From positions 1 to 6,397 of the forward strand of contig PLEB01000031.1 of NCBI GenBank assembly GCA_003136915.1: a stretch of 6,397 nt of DNA, written 5' to 3'. This document shows positions 1 through 6,040 of this stretch, one piece after another (the first letter of the stretch is position 1; each line of letters starts with the position of its first letter). Source of the stretch: Chitinophagaceae bacterium. Lineage in GTDB: Bacteria; Bacteroidota; Bacteroidia; Chitinophagales; Chitinophagaceae. Both the position numbers and the translations under genes were made by a program. The notes under the pieces were generated by a model that saw only the letters and a list, made by a program, of their open reading frames with translations, had not been told where the DNA came from and did no database searches.

Positions 1-433
1 ATACAAAGAGATCATTTTTCCCGTCCCCATTGAAATCGGCCAGGACGACGCTGTGGGGATACATTCCCGCAGTGAGATTTATCTTCGGAATAAATGAGGT
101 AGAGCTGAACCCGCCCCCTCCGCCAGAGAACGTGACAACAAACGGATTAACCGACCAGGCCGTGAGGTTATTGGATGTAACGCTCAAAGGCTGATAGGTT
201 GCTCCTGATGGAACGGTCACGACCAGGCTTGTGTCGTTGCCTCCGGTAACCGGGGCTTTGACTCCGCCAAAATAAACGGTATTATTTGCGGCAACCGGAT
301 TAAATCCGGTTCCCTGGATAATTACACTTGTTCCGACCGGACCTGATCCCGGCGAAAAATTAGAAATGACTGGTTGAGCAAAGAGCGGAATTATAAATAA
401 CAGACTGATTAACAGTGAAATATACCTTTTCAT
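1..433 (-). CDS. IPT/TIG and FG-GAP repeat secreted protein, N-terminal part (truncated by window edge)
   Basis: The frame opens with ATG at 433-431 and stays open for 144 codons to the left edge, so the C-terminal part is missing. Residues 1-20 form a signal peptide (MKRYISLLISLL, a hydrophobic run, then FAQ). Residues 21 to about 102 match an IPT/TIG immunoglobulin-like domain: PVISNFSPGSGPVG, then GTGF, then NTVYFGGVKA, then VTVPSGATYQP. A glycine-rich linker (about 104-108) follows, and then the start of an FG-GAP/VCBS repeat with the calcium-binding-type motif DFNGDGKNDL at 133-142. In related Bacteroidota proteins this layout continues with many more FG-GAP repeats and often a T9SS tail; that is family knowledge and cannot be seen here. 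The likely role is an exported surface or adhesin-like beta-propeller protein with unknown ligand. It lies 109 bp downstream of the delta-60 gene on the same strand and could share its transcript. Confidence 0.9.
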   Translation of the reverse strand, partial: MKRYISLLISLLFIIPLFAQPVISNFSPGSGPVGTSVIIQGTGFNPVAANNTVYFGGVKAPVTGGNDTSLVVTVPSGATYQPLSVTSNNLTAWSVNPFVVTFSGGGGGFSSTSFIPKINLTAGMYPHSVVLADFNGDGKNDLFV

Positions 434-435
434 CC

Positions 436-452
436 GGTTAGGTTATAGGTTA
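436..452. repeat. Three GGTTA units just upstream of the IPT/TIG gene start
   Basis: GGTTA occurs at 436-440, 441-445 and 448-452, with a TA between the second and third copies. On the minus strand it reads as three TAACC units placed 3 to 19 nt before the start codon at 433, preceded by six Cs. This is the untranslated leader of the IPT/TIG gene. No purine-rich ribosome binding site is visible there. The repeat may be chance or a leader element; no function can be assigned. Confidence 0.4.
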
Positions 453-542
453 GGGGGGCTATGCCAGACAAGATAATAAAAATAAATCTGGAAAAGAATC
501 AGCTCTATGAAATCTCTATTTGCATTAGCCCTGCTCCTTCCG

Positions 543-3251
543 TTAGTATTTAACAAGCTTTATTGTCCGCGTCGAATGTCTCCCGATCACCTGCAAAAAG
601 TAAATTCCCGAAGGCAGATTGGAGCTTCCGATCATTACTGACTCACCCGGCTGAACACTGCTGATCGTCTGGGCAACATTTCCCTGGAGGCTGATAAGGC
701 GAAGACTGAATCCGTCATTTTCTACAGTCGAGCTTATGCTTACCCTAAATAATGAATTGCTCGGGTTAGGTACTGCCGTAACTAACCAACCTGTGGGCAG
801 TTGAGTGATATCCAACTCCTTTACAACAGAATCAGCCGCGGAATTTACATTGCTCAAAAGATATTTTGCCAACAAACCCTTAGAGTTGGGATCCATGGCA
901 TCGCCTGCCGCGTATAACTGATTTCCACTTAGTATCAAATCATTCATATAGTCATCGCCGGAAGTAAAACTGGTTACTATTGATCCCTGATTGCCAAAAC
1001 TCAGGTCCTTTGACCCATTCACGTTATACCTTGAAAGTTTAAAATCAATGTTATTCTGCAAATTAGTGGTCCTTCCGTCTACCAATATTTTCTGGTCGCT
1101 TTGCAGAAAAATTGAAGAACCGTCCACAGGTATTGTCCCATTCTGGCCGAAACTGCTGTCCAGGCTGCCATCCGGATTGTACCGGTTTATGAATGAATAA
1201 TAATTGCTGAAATCGGGACTTGCTTCGTATGCGTAAAGTATTTTTCCATCATTTTGAAATGCCACGGTCCCGCTAAATGCACCCCCTTGACTAGTGATTA
1301 CTATTTTTCCACTCTGTCCAAATGAAGAATCCACAGACCCATTCGGTTTAAAAAGACTCAATACAGCAACAAGGTCGAAAGAGGAAGTAAGTCCATAGCC
1401 GCCACTGAGAATTTTCAAGTCCTTACTTACCGCGATGGCCTGGCCAAAATCATATGGCTCAAAATCAACCTCCGCTGCACCACCGGTGCCAAATGTAGGG
1501 TCCGGCATCCCATCAGTATTAAAACGGGCCATCAATAAATCACTACCGAGAGCGTTATAAATGAATCCCGCCACAACAACCTTATTGTCCTTTTGAATAG
1601 CGGTGGGACCCACACTTTCATTCCCGCCAAAAAAATCAATTACGGTTGTCCCATTCGTACCGTAGCTCGGATCAATATTACCATTTGTTTTATAACGCGA
1701 CATTACAAATTCGGTACCGTTTTCCGTATTCAAATATGATGCATTGACAACCTTATTATCCGATTGCATTACAGCATAAAATCCACCGGAATTTGCTACG
1801 CCTTTTTGTCCATACGATTTATCTACCGATCCATCAGGGTTGAATCTGGAAAGGATATTAATTCCAGTAACGCCGTCAGAAGTCTGACCACTCACCACGG
1901 GCTTCCCATCGGTTTGAAGCAATACGGTCGAATACGATATATCGAAATCGGGATAATAACCAATAACAATACCGCCGGAACCAAAATTTGCATCCAGTGA
2001 GCCATTGCCATTGTACTGGATTGCTGTAAAATAATTTAAGAAATTTATGGAGCTGTATCCGCCTGAAAGAATTTTACCATTGGTTTGAATGCTCAGGCAG
2101 TTCATGACGTCGTAGCTCGAATCTATATCCGTCACGACCTTTCCGGAATTTCCAAAGCTGCTATCTATAGATCCTGTTGCCTTGAACCGGGTCAATGCAA
2201 GATCATCTAATCCACTCATTTCGTATGTATATCCCCCAGCCACGATTGCGCCATTCTCCTGAATTGCAATTGCTGCCAGGTAATCCTGTGCATTTCCAAA
2301 ATCCGTTGTTGTAACGCCGCTGCCATTAAAGGAGGAATCAATCAATCCATTAGTCATAAACCGTGCAAGTTCAAAATGACTGTTAAATGAGGGATCAACA
2401 TAATAACCGCCCACGATAATCTTTCCATCTGTTTGCAGGGCTGTTGATACGGCATTGTCGGAATTACCAAAATCGGCTACCACTTCACCGGTTCCATTAA
2501 AACCCGGGTCCGGGGTTCCGTTACTATTATATCTTGCAATTGCAAAGTCGCCGTTCGAACCATTAAAATAATTACCAACCGCAACAATTTTGCCATCTGC
2601 CTGCTGAGCGAGTGCGGTTATGTTGCTTGTGTTTCCAAAATTCGTGAATACAAATCCCTTGTTTCCAAAAGTAATATCAGTGCTGCCATTGGGGTTATAA
2701 CGAACCAAGGCAAACTCAGCGACTCCATTAACCAAAGTTTGCCCTGCAGCAATGATTTTTCCATCTTTCTGGACCAATACCGCACCGGGAATATCATCGT
2801 CCGAACCCAGGTCAGTAATTATAACGCCTCCGTTACCGAATGTACCATCCAAGGATCCGGTTGTGTTGAAACGGGCGAGGATAAAATCAGAATTTGCGGC
2901 GCCATTTGAGCCGACTACAATAATTTTCCCATCCTTTTGCATGGCAGCTGCCGGTTGATTGATATTTACATGATCCGAAAAACCATTGATGCCATAGCTT
3001 GAATCAATACCTCCTCCCGAAAGCCTGCGGCTTACCATTACTTCAGCATTAAATTCCGCAACTACAAGAATCCTATTGTTACCGGTTACAAAACAATTCC
3101 GAGTTGCAGCGGACATCGTATTTGCATTGCCGCTCAGTGAGGTTCTTACAAATCCATTCTTTCCAAAGCTCTTATCCAGTTTGATTGTTCCCTGGCCGGT
3201 AACATCCTGCAAAAGGAGAAGACAGCAAAACGCAAAAATTATATTTTTCAT
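543..3251 (-). CDS. Secreted delta-60 repeat protein with T9SS type-A sorting tail
   Basis: This 902-residue protein has a signal peptide (about residues 1-19, ending VTGQ). It then has 14 tandem delta-60 modules over about 25-800. Each module has an xDxSFGxxG motif (first LDKSFGKNG at 25, last KDLSFGNQG at 748), a DGKIxxxG motif (for example KDGKIIVVG near 107) and a FxLARYNxNGSxD strand. The motif pitch is 50-58 residues, mostly 57. Delta-60 modules are thought to form beta-propeller-like sheets. The C-terminus (about 827-902) is a T9SS type-A sorting domain: PNPSNSLFRV, LISLQGNVAQ, then LPSGIYFLQV and a TIKLVKY end. By family knowledge the tail directs transport across the outer membrane by the Por/T9SS machinery and is then removed. 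The start at 3251 puts the signal peptide at the N-terminus and lies 12 bp after the stop of the small gene upstream, suggesting co-transcription. Binding partner or substrate is unknown. Confidence 0.95.
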   Translation of the reverse strand: MKNIIFAFCCLLLLQDVTGQGTIKLDKSFGKNGFVRTSLSGNANTMSAATRNCFVTGNNRILVVAEFNAEVMVSRRLSGGGIDSSYGINGFSDHVNINQPAAAMQKDGKIIVVGSNGAANSDFILARFNTTGSLDGTFGNGGVIITDLGSDDDIPGAVLVQKDGKIIAAGQTLVNGVAEFALVRYNPNGSTDITFGNKGFVFTNFGNTSNITALAQQADGKIVAVGNYFNGSNGDFAIARYNSNGTPDPGFNGTGEVVADFGNSDNAVSTALQTDGKIIVGGYYVDPSFNSHFELARFMTNGLIDSSFNGSGVTTTDFGNAQDYLAAIAIQENGAIVAGGYTYEMSGLDDLALTRFKATGSIDSSFGNSGKVVTDIDSSYDVMNCLSIQTNGKILSGGYSSINFLNYFTAIQYNGNGSLDANFGSGGIVIGYYPDFDISYSTVLLQTDGKPVVSGQTSDGVTGINILSRFNPDGSVDKSYGQKGVANSGGFYAVMQSDNKVVNASYLNTENGTEFVMSRYKTNGNIDPSYGTNGTTVIDFFGGNESVGPTAIQKDNKVVVAGFIYNALGSDLLMARFNTDGMPDPTFGTGGAAEVDFEPYDFGQAIAVSKDLKILSGGYGLTSSFDLVAVLSLFKPNGSVDSSFGQSGKIVITSQGGAFSGTVAFQNDGKILYAYEASPDFSNYYSFINRYNPDGSLDSSFGQNGTIPVDGSSIFLQSDQKILVDGRTTNLQNNIDFKLSRYNVNGSKDLSFGNQGSIVTSFTSGDDYMNDLILSGNQLYAAGDAMDPNSKGLLAKYLLSNVNSAADSVVKELDITQLPTGWLVTAVPNPSNSLFRVSISSTVENDGFSLRLISLQGNVAQTISSVQPGESVMIGSSNLPSGIYFLQVIGRHSTRTIKLVKY

Positions 3252-3263
3252 ATTGCAGGTTTA

Positions 3264-3638
3264 TTAATTGTTATAGCTTTTGATACTAATATCCAATCGC
3301 TTTGCAACATCCTTTGCAATCAGCTGGTTTTTTGTAGTCCGGTTTGCCGGACTTCTATGCATCTGCATAATTTGCCACCTGGCAATTTTCAGGACATCTT
3401 CTTTCTCCTTCAATCCCGTGGGTGCTAATGTGAAAGGGTTTACCCATTGGTGCACTACCAGGCGGTTCTTGAAAAAAATATCGTACCCAAATCCGTTCCC
3501 GTTTAACGGGATAATCTTTATCAGGTATCCGGCAAAACTTACCCGGTTATTTCCGTTATCCGAAGGCTGAGGTTGTTGCGCATTTACTGAATAAAATATG
3601 AGTAACAATAGCGCATTGAGAAGTATCATTCGCTTCAT
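3264..3638 (-). CDS. Small secreted protein resembling DUF4907
   Basis: I place the start at 3638, giving 124 residues beginning MKRMILLNALLLLIFYSVNAQ, a clear signal peptide with a Bacteroidota-style cut after NAQ. The frame extends upstream to an ATG at 3731, but those 31 extra residues are polar and would bury the signal peptide, so that start is unlikely. The mature part has NGNGFGYDIFFKNRLVVHQ (47-64), a conserved-looking NPF (67-69), then a helical GLKEKEDVLKIARWQIMQM stretch (75-93) and a basic tail. The GYDI, HQ and helical pattern resembles what I recall of DUF4907, a small Bacteroidota family of unknown function; this is from memory and not searched. It is followed after 12 bp by the delta-60 gene, so a joint role at the cell surface is plausible but unproven. 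Confidence 0.75.
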   Translation of the reverse strand: MKRMILLNALLLLIFYSVNAQQPQPSDNGNNRVSFAGYLIKIIPLNGNGFGYDIFFKNRLVVHQWVNPFTLAPTGLKEKEDVLKIARWQIMQMHRSPANRTTKNQLIAKDVAKRLDISIKSYNN

Positions 3639-3704
3639 GGTAATTGTTTTAGTGTTATCGTTTGAAATAAAGCAGTTAAAATTATTTTGATATTGATCCC
3701 ATAG

Positions 3705-3998
3705 CATGGAGTAGCCAAGCTCGCGGAACAATTAGCATTTGAAACTTTCGATTGTAAAATGGATCCTGTAGTAAGGATTCTGATTATTCCGGAAGGTCTT
3801 GAGGTAGTGCTTTCGCCCAACAGCTGGCGGGCGTTGAGGGATGGAGAAAAGGATAACAGGTAACATGTACCTGCGATGGCGCATCTCATAAGTCTAGCAG
3901 TTAGGGGGAGCTGAAGATAGGTGGTTTTATTCAGATATATAGTAAGTGGAAACACTTACGAGCCTAATTCACCTATGCCGCCCCGCGCGAATTCTTAA
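3705..3998 (+). pseudogene. Possible decayed C-terminal coding remnant
   Basis: This stretch between two minus-strand genes has no intact gene. One plus-strand frame reads protein-like from 3705 (HGVAKLAEQLAFETFDCK at 3705-3758, then LIIPEGLEVVLSPNSWRAL). It meets TAA at 3861, resumes as HVPAMAHLISLAVRGS, meets TGA at 3912 and TAG at 3918, and resumes as a segment ending PNSPMPPRANS before TAA at 3996. The first 52 codons are rich in GNN codons, about 21 by hand count, which is the bias of real coding frames. An ATG at 3759 inside it has no visible ribosome binding site. A 106-residue minus-strand frame overlaps much of it (3635-3955) and has no signal peptide or recognisable domain. Family is not recognised. 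It could also be a dispersed non-coding repeat that merely reads open. Confidence 0.28.
3942..3959. repeat. Perfect 7-bp inverted repeat with GAAA loop
   Basis: GTAAGTG (3942-3948) and CACTTAC (3953-3959) are exact reverse complements around GAAA (3949-3952). On the plus strand an RNA would form a 7-bp stem with a GNRA-type tetraloop. No run of T follows on either strand, so it does not look like an intrinsic terminator. It sits 36 bp beyond the stop of the DUF1080 gene and inside the possible remnant frame. It could be a protein-binding dyad, a REP-like element or part of a mobile-element end. Confidence 0.6.
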
Positions 3999-4849
3999 TC
4001 ATTCAGCAGGATCGCCGGGATTTCTTTTATCGGTTTTATTTTGATGTCTTTATAGAAGACTTCCGCACCTTCACACTGGATCTGCAATTTCCCTTTCAGG
4101 AGGGGAATTGGCTTGCCATTTTCAAGCTGGCTGGAATGAAACAACTTCATCATTACTTCATTATTTACCAGGTGAATACTGGTACCATTAAAACAATATA
4201 AATCGACCACATTCCATTCACCGCTGGGTTTTTCAGCATCGGCTGATTTTCGGCAATACCTGCCTGCCGGGCTTGTGGCGCTAAATGTTATTAGTGGGGA
4301 TCCGGGATTATAAACATTAAAACTGTCGGACTTTTTTATTGCCGGAATGTCTTCCATACCTCCGGCCACTCCCCAGTATTCGCCGCAATTTCCCTCTTCA
4401 ATCTGGAATTCCTGGGACCGCATCCAGGCTCCATTGTCCGCTCCCTGTGGTCCGACGGAAAAATAAAGTAGTCCGCTATCTCTTTTCTTACCCTTTTTTG
4501 GTCCCCAGGTTGTTGCGCCCCACTTAAATTTGAGCTGAAGGTGAAAATTATCATATTCCTGGTGCGTAGAAATAGCTCCGAATCCTTCCCCCGAAATGCG
4601 AATCAGTTTTTCACCGTCCTTTTCCACAATGGAGAATACACGATGCGGATCGTTGTTCAATCCGACAGGAATATCAGCTTGCTTCATTCCGGAAGAATCT
4701 AAAGGAGGACCGAGATAGGTATCCCAGCCTTGAAAATCCTTTCCATTGAACAAATTCTTCCATTCATCTCCATTTCCATTCACCTGAATAAATCCCGGCA
4801 GCCCTGCAAAAAGCATTATCAGAAGAAAATGGACGGCATTTGTCTTCAT
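3995..4849 (-). CDS. Secreted DUF1080 protein (3-keto-disaccharide hydrolase-like)
   Basis: This 284-residue protein begins with a signal peptide (about 1-25, hydrophobic FLLIMLFAGLPGF) and has no lipobox cysteine, so it is probably periplasmic or released. The rest is one DUF1080 domain (Pfam 3-keto-disaccharide hydrolase, concanavalin-like jelly roll). Visible motifs are EWKNLFNGKDFQGWD (29-43), YDNFHLQLKFKW (99-110), DSGLLYFSVGP (124-134), QEFQIEEG (146-153), GEWNVVDLYC (210-219), HLVNN (226-230) and the closing strand GKLQIQCEGAEVFYKDIKI (253-271). Family members act on glycosides and some hydrolyse 3-keto-disaccharides; the substrate here is inferred only from the family. The length fits a single-domain member. 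The gene follows the 147-residue secreted gene by 19 bp on the same strand and probably shares its promoter near 5452-5480. No hairpin followed by a T run is seen after its stop. Confidence 0.92.
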   Translation of the reverse strand: MKTNAVHFLLIMLFAGLPGFIQVNGNGDEWKNLFNGKDFQGWDTYLGPPLDSSGMKQADIPVGLNNDPHRVFSIVEKDGEKLIRISGEGFGAISTHQEYDNFHLQLKFKWGATTWGPKKGKKRDSGLLYFSVGPQGADNGAWMRSQEFQIEEGNCGEYWGVAGGMEDIPAIKKSDSFNVYNPGSPLITFSATSPAGRYCRKSADAEKPSGEWNVVDLYCFNGTSIHLVNNEVMMKLFHSSQLENGKPIPLLKGKLQIQCEGAEVFYKDIKIKPIKEIPAILLND

Positions 4850-4868
4850 GCAATAATAATGATTGTAG

Positions 4869-5312
4869 TTACTTAAAAATCAGCTCCTGACATATTTTCC
4901 CTCCCAATAATTCGCGCAGATCATTTCTGGCCACGGCAGATTTCTGTTGAACATCTTCAGTCCCAAACATTTTATTGCGAAGAGCTTCCATTTTATCGCT
5001 TAAACCGTCCTCGGCAGCATGATTCTTCAGTTCATACATTAACATCAGATCCCAGTCGTCTTTTGATCCAGGTAATCCGGAAAATACTTTATAATCCAGG
5101 ATAAGATCCTGGGACTTTGCTTCCTTCATGATTTTTATCCAGCCATCGTTGAGATTTCTCAAATAAAGAAGGCCCATCCCTGGCTTCGTTTGAATAAATT
5201 GTACATTCCAAACAGGCCCTTCCGAATAAGGTTTACCTGTTTGAGCGTCTGCGGTTGATTGAATAAAAAACATCAAAAGCGTAAAACTGCAGGAGATTAG
5301 GAATTTTTTCAT
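4869..5312 (-). CDS. Secreted protein of unknown function, possible dimeric alpha-beta-barrel fold
   Basis: This 147-residue protein starts MKKFLISCSFTLLMFFIQS with a signal peptide ending ADAQ (residue 24). The mature part runs strand (GPVWNVQFIQTKPGM, 32-46), helix (LLYLRNLNDGWIKIMKEAK, 48-66), strand (LILDYKVFSGLPG, 70-82), strand (DDWDLMLMYELKN, 85-97), then helices and a C-terminal QELIF strand. The strand-helix-strand-strand order and the acidic, aromatic DWDLMLMYE motif resemble small dimeric alpha-beta-barrel (ABM-like) proteins. I recall uncharacterised secreted relatives in Bacteroidota and Acidobacteriota, but no reaction can be assigned. Its ATG at 5312 follows an A/T-rich leader with no Shine-Dalgarno sequence. 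The DUF1080 gene follows at 19 bp, which suggests a two-gene transcript and a possible shared carbohydrate-related task. Confidence 0.8.
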   Translation of the reverse strand: MKKFLISCSFTLLMFFIQSTADAQTGKPYSEGPVWNVQFIQTKPGMGLLYLRNLNDGWIKIMKEAKSQDLILDYKVFSGLPGSKDDWDLMLMYELKNHAAEDGLSDKMEALRNKMFGTEDVQQKSAVARNDLRELLGGKICQELIFK

Positions 5313-5451
5313 GATTGTTTTTTTGATTAAAAAATGAAACTACGCGTCATCACAGAGGAGGGTAAATTTTCTTTTGTATTTTTCGTGGGAACTAATTGGG
5401 GAAAAAGGCACAGTTAAGTTAGGAGTTTAATCGGTCGAAACAATAATTTGC

Positions 5452-5480
5452 CTAAACTATAAATGATGGCCTCCGGCAAA
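5452..5480 (-). promoter_or_regulatory. Candidate Bacteroidota promoter for the 4869-5312 / DUF1080 pair
   Basis: On the minus strand TTTG (plus 5477-5480) is followed by a 17-nt spacer and TAGTTTAG (plus 5452-5459), 7 of 8 to the -7 consensus TAnnTTTG with an A in place of the third T. Seventeen is at the short end of accepted spacings. It implies a leader of roughly 130-140 nt before the ATG at 5312, which is long and leaves room for leader control. Inference from consensus only. Confidence 0.4.
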
Positions 5481-5508
5481 TTGGAGTCGTTTCATTTATT
5501 TACCTTAG
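5481..5508 (+). promoter_or_regulatory. Candidate Bacteroidota promoter for the 5528-6022 gene
   Basis: TTG at 5481-5483, a 17-nt spacer and TACCTTAG at 5501-5508 match the -33 / -7 pattern TTG / TAnnTTTG with the same A-for-T deviation as the opposite promoter. A transcript start near 5515 would leave a leader of only about 13 nt, without a Shine-Dalgarno sequence, before the ATG at 5528. The two -33 elements touch at 5480/5481. Confidence 0.42.
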
Positions 5509-5527
5509 AAGTGTCAATCCATTTAGA

Positions 5528-6022
5528 ATGAAATGCTTTCTTTTCCTTTTTATTTTCTTAGCCGGCAAGTTCTCTTATTCACAGCCTTTCCCAAATTATG
5601 GTACCGTAAACCTGGAAAAAGCTTCTGATTACAGAACAGCGGATCCGGTTGCTTTACAAGCTGCCAATTACCTGTTATCAACTCCTTTCGATAAAAATAA
5701 CCAGGATAGGACAAACTCACTAAAATTCATGGCTAAATGGATGAAAGGCACGCCTGACTACGGATTCCCTGTAGACAGGTCCATAGGCAAAATTTTTAAT
5801 GGGGATAATGACAATCTCGGGCTATTTATGGCCGCCATGGTTAAATACACATTGGAAAACAAAGCAGCATCCAAAGATATGAATGCCGTTAAACTAAATG
5901 CGATGTCAATATTTCTGACCTATTGCGAGAATCCGGAAAATAAGATCAGGATGTCCAGACCATTGAAAAAGTTATCAGAAGCTAAGGCTAATGGGCAACT
6001 GGCGCAGGCATTGAATAATTAA
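5528..6022 (+). CDS. Secreted protein of unknown function
   Basis: This 164-residue protein has a signal peptide (MKCFLFLFIFLAGKFSYSQ, cut after about residue 19). The mature part looks mainly helical: DPVALQAANYLLSTPF (39-54), RTNSLKFMAKWMKGTPDY (61-78), DNLGLFMAAMVKYTLENKA (95-113), AVKLNAMSIFLTYCENPEN (120-138) and PLKKLSEAKANGQLAQAL (145-162). I recall similar small secreted hypothetical proteins in Bacteroidota with the same NYLLSTPF and KWMxGTPDY elements, but know of no function. There is one cysteine in the mature part (C133), so no internal disulfide, and no lipobox. It is transcribed away from the DUF1080 pair and ends 18 bp from the stop of the convergent membrane gene. The start at 5528 is chosen because it gives the signal peptide directly. 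Confidence 0.82.
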   Translation: MKCFLFLFIFLAGKFSYSQPFPNYGTVNLEKASDYRTADPVALQAANYLLSTPFDKNNQDRTNSLKFMAKWMKGTPDYGFPVDRSIGKIFNGDNDNLGLFMAAMVKYTLENKAASKDMNAVKLNAMSIFLTYCENPENKIRMSRPLKKLSEAKANGQLAQALNN

Positions 6023-6040
6023 TCTGGTTCAGATCAAAGA

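Noticed and set aside
991..3267. Several plus-strand frames of 60-80 codons across the delta-60 gene
   Set aside because: They are antisense shadows of a repetitive gene; none has a domain, signal peptide or start context.
3640..3700. TAATTTTA as a -7 box for the DUF4907-like gene
   Set aside because: No TTG lies 17-23 nt upstream; the nearest is about 31 nt away.
3639..3731. N-terminal extension of the DUF4907-like gene to an ATG at 3731
   Set aside because: It would place 31 polar residues before an evident signal peptide starting at 3638.
3635..3955. 106-residue minus-strand frame upstream of the DUF4907-like gene
   Set aside because: It has no signal peptide, domain or coding-like composition, overlaps the leader and start codon of the better supported gene, and is out-competed by the plus-strand frame in codon pattern.
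4336..4554. Frames on both strands inside the DUF1080 gene
   Set aside because: They overlap a strongly supported domain and show no independent coding evidence.
6022..6034. Small hairpin ATCTG-GTT-CAGAT between the convergent genes
   Set aside because: The stem is only 5 bp with weak pairing and no T run follows on either strand, so a terminator call is not supported.
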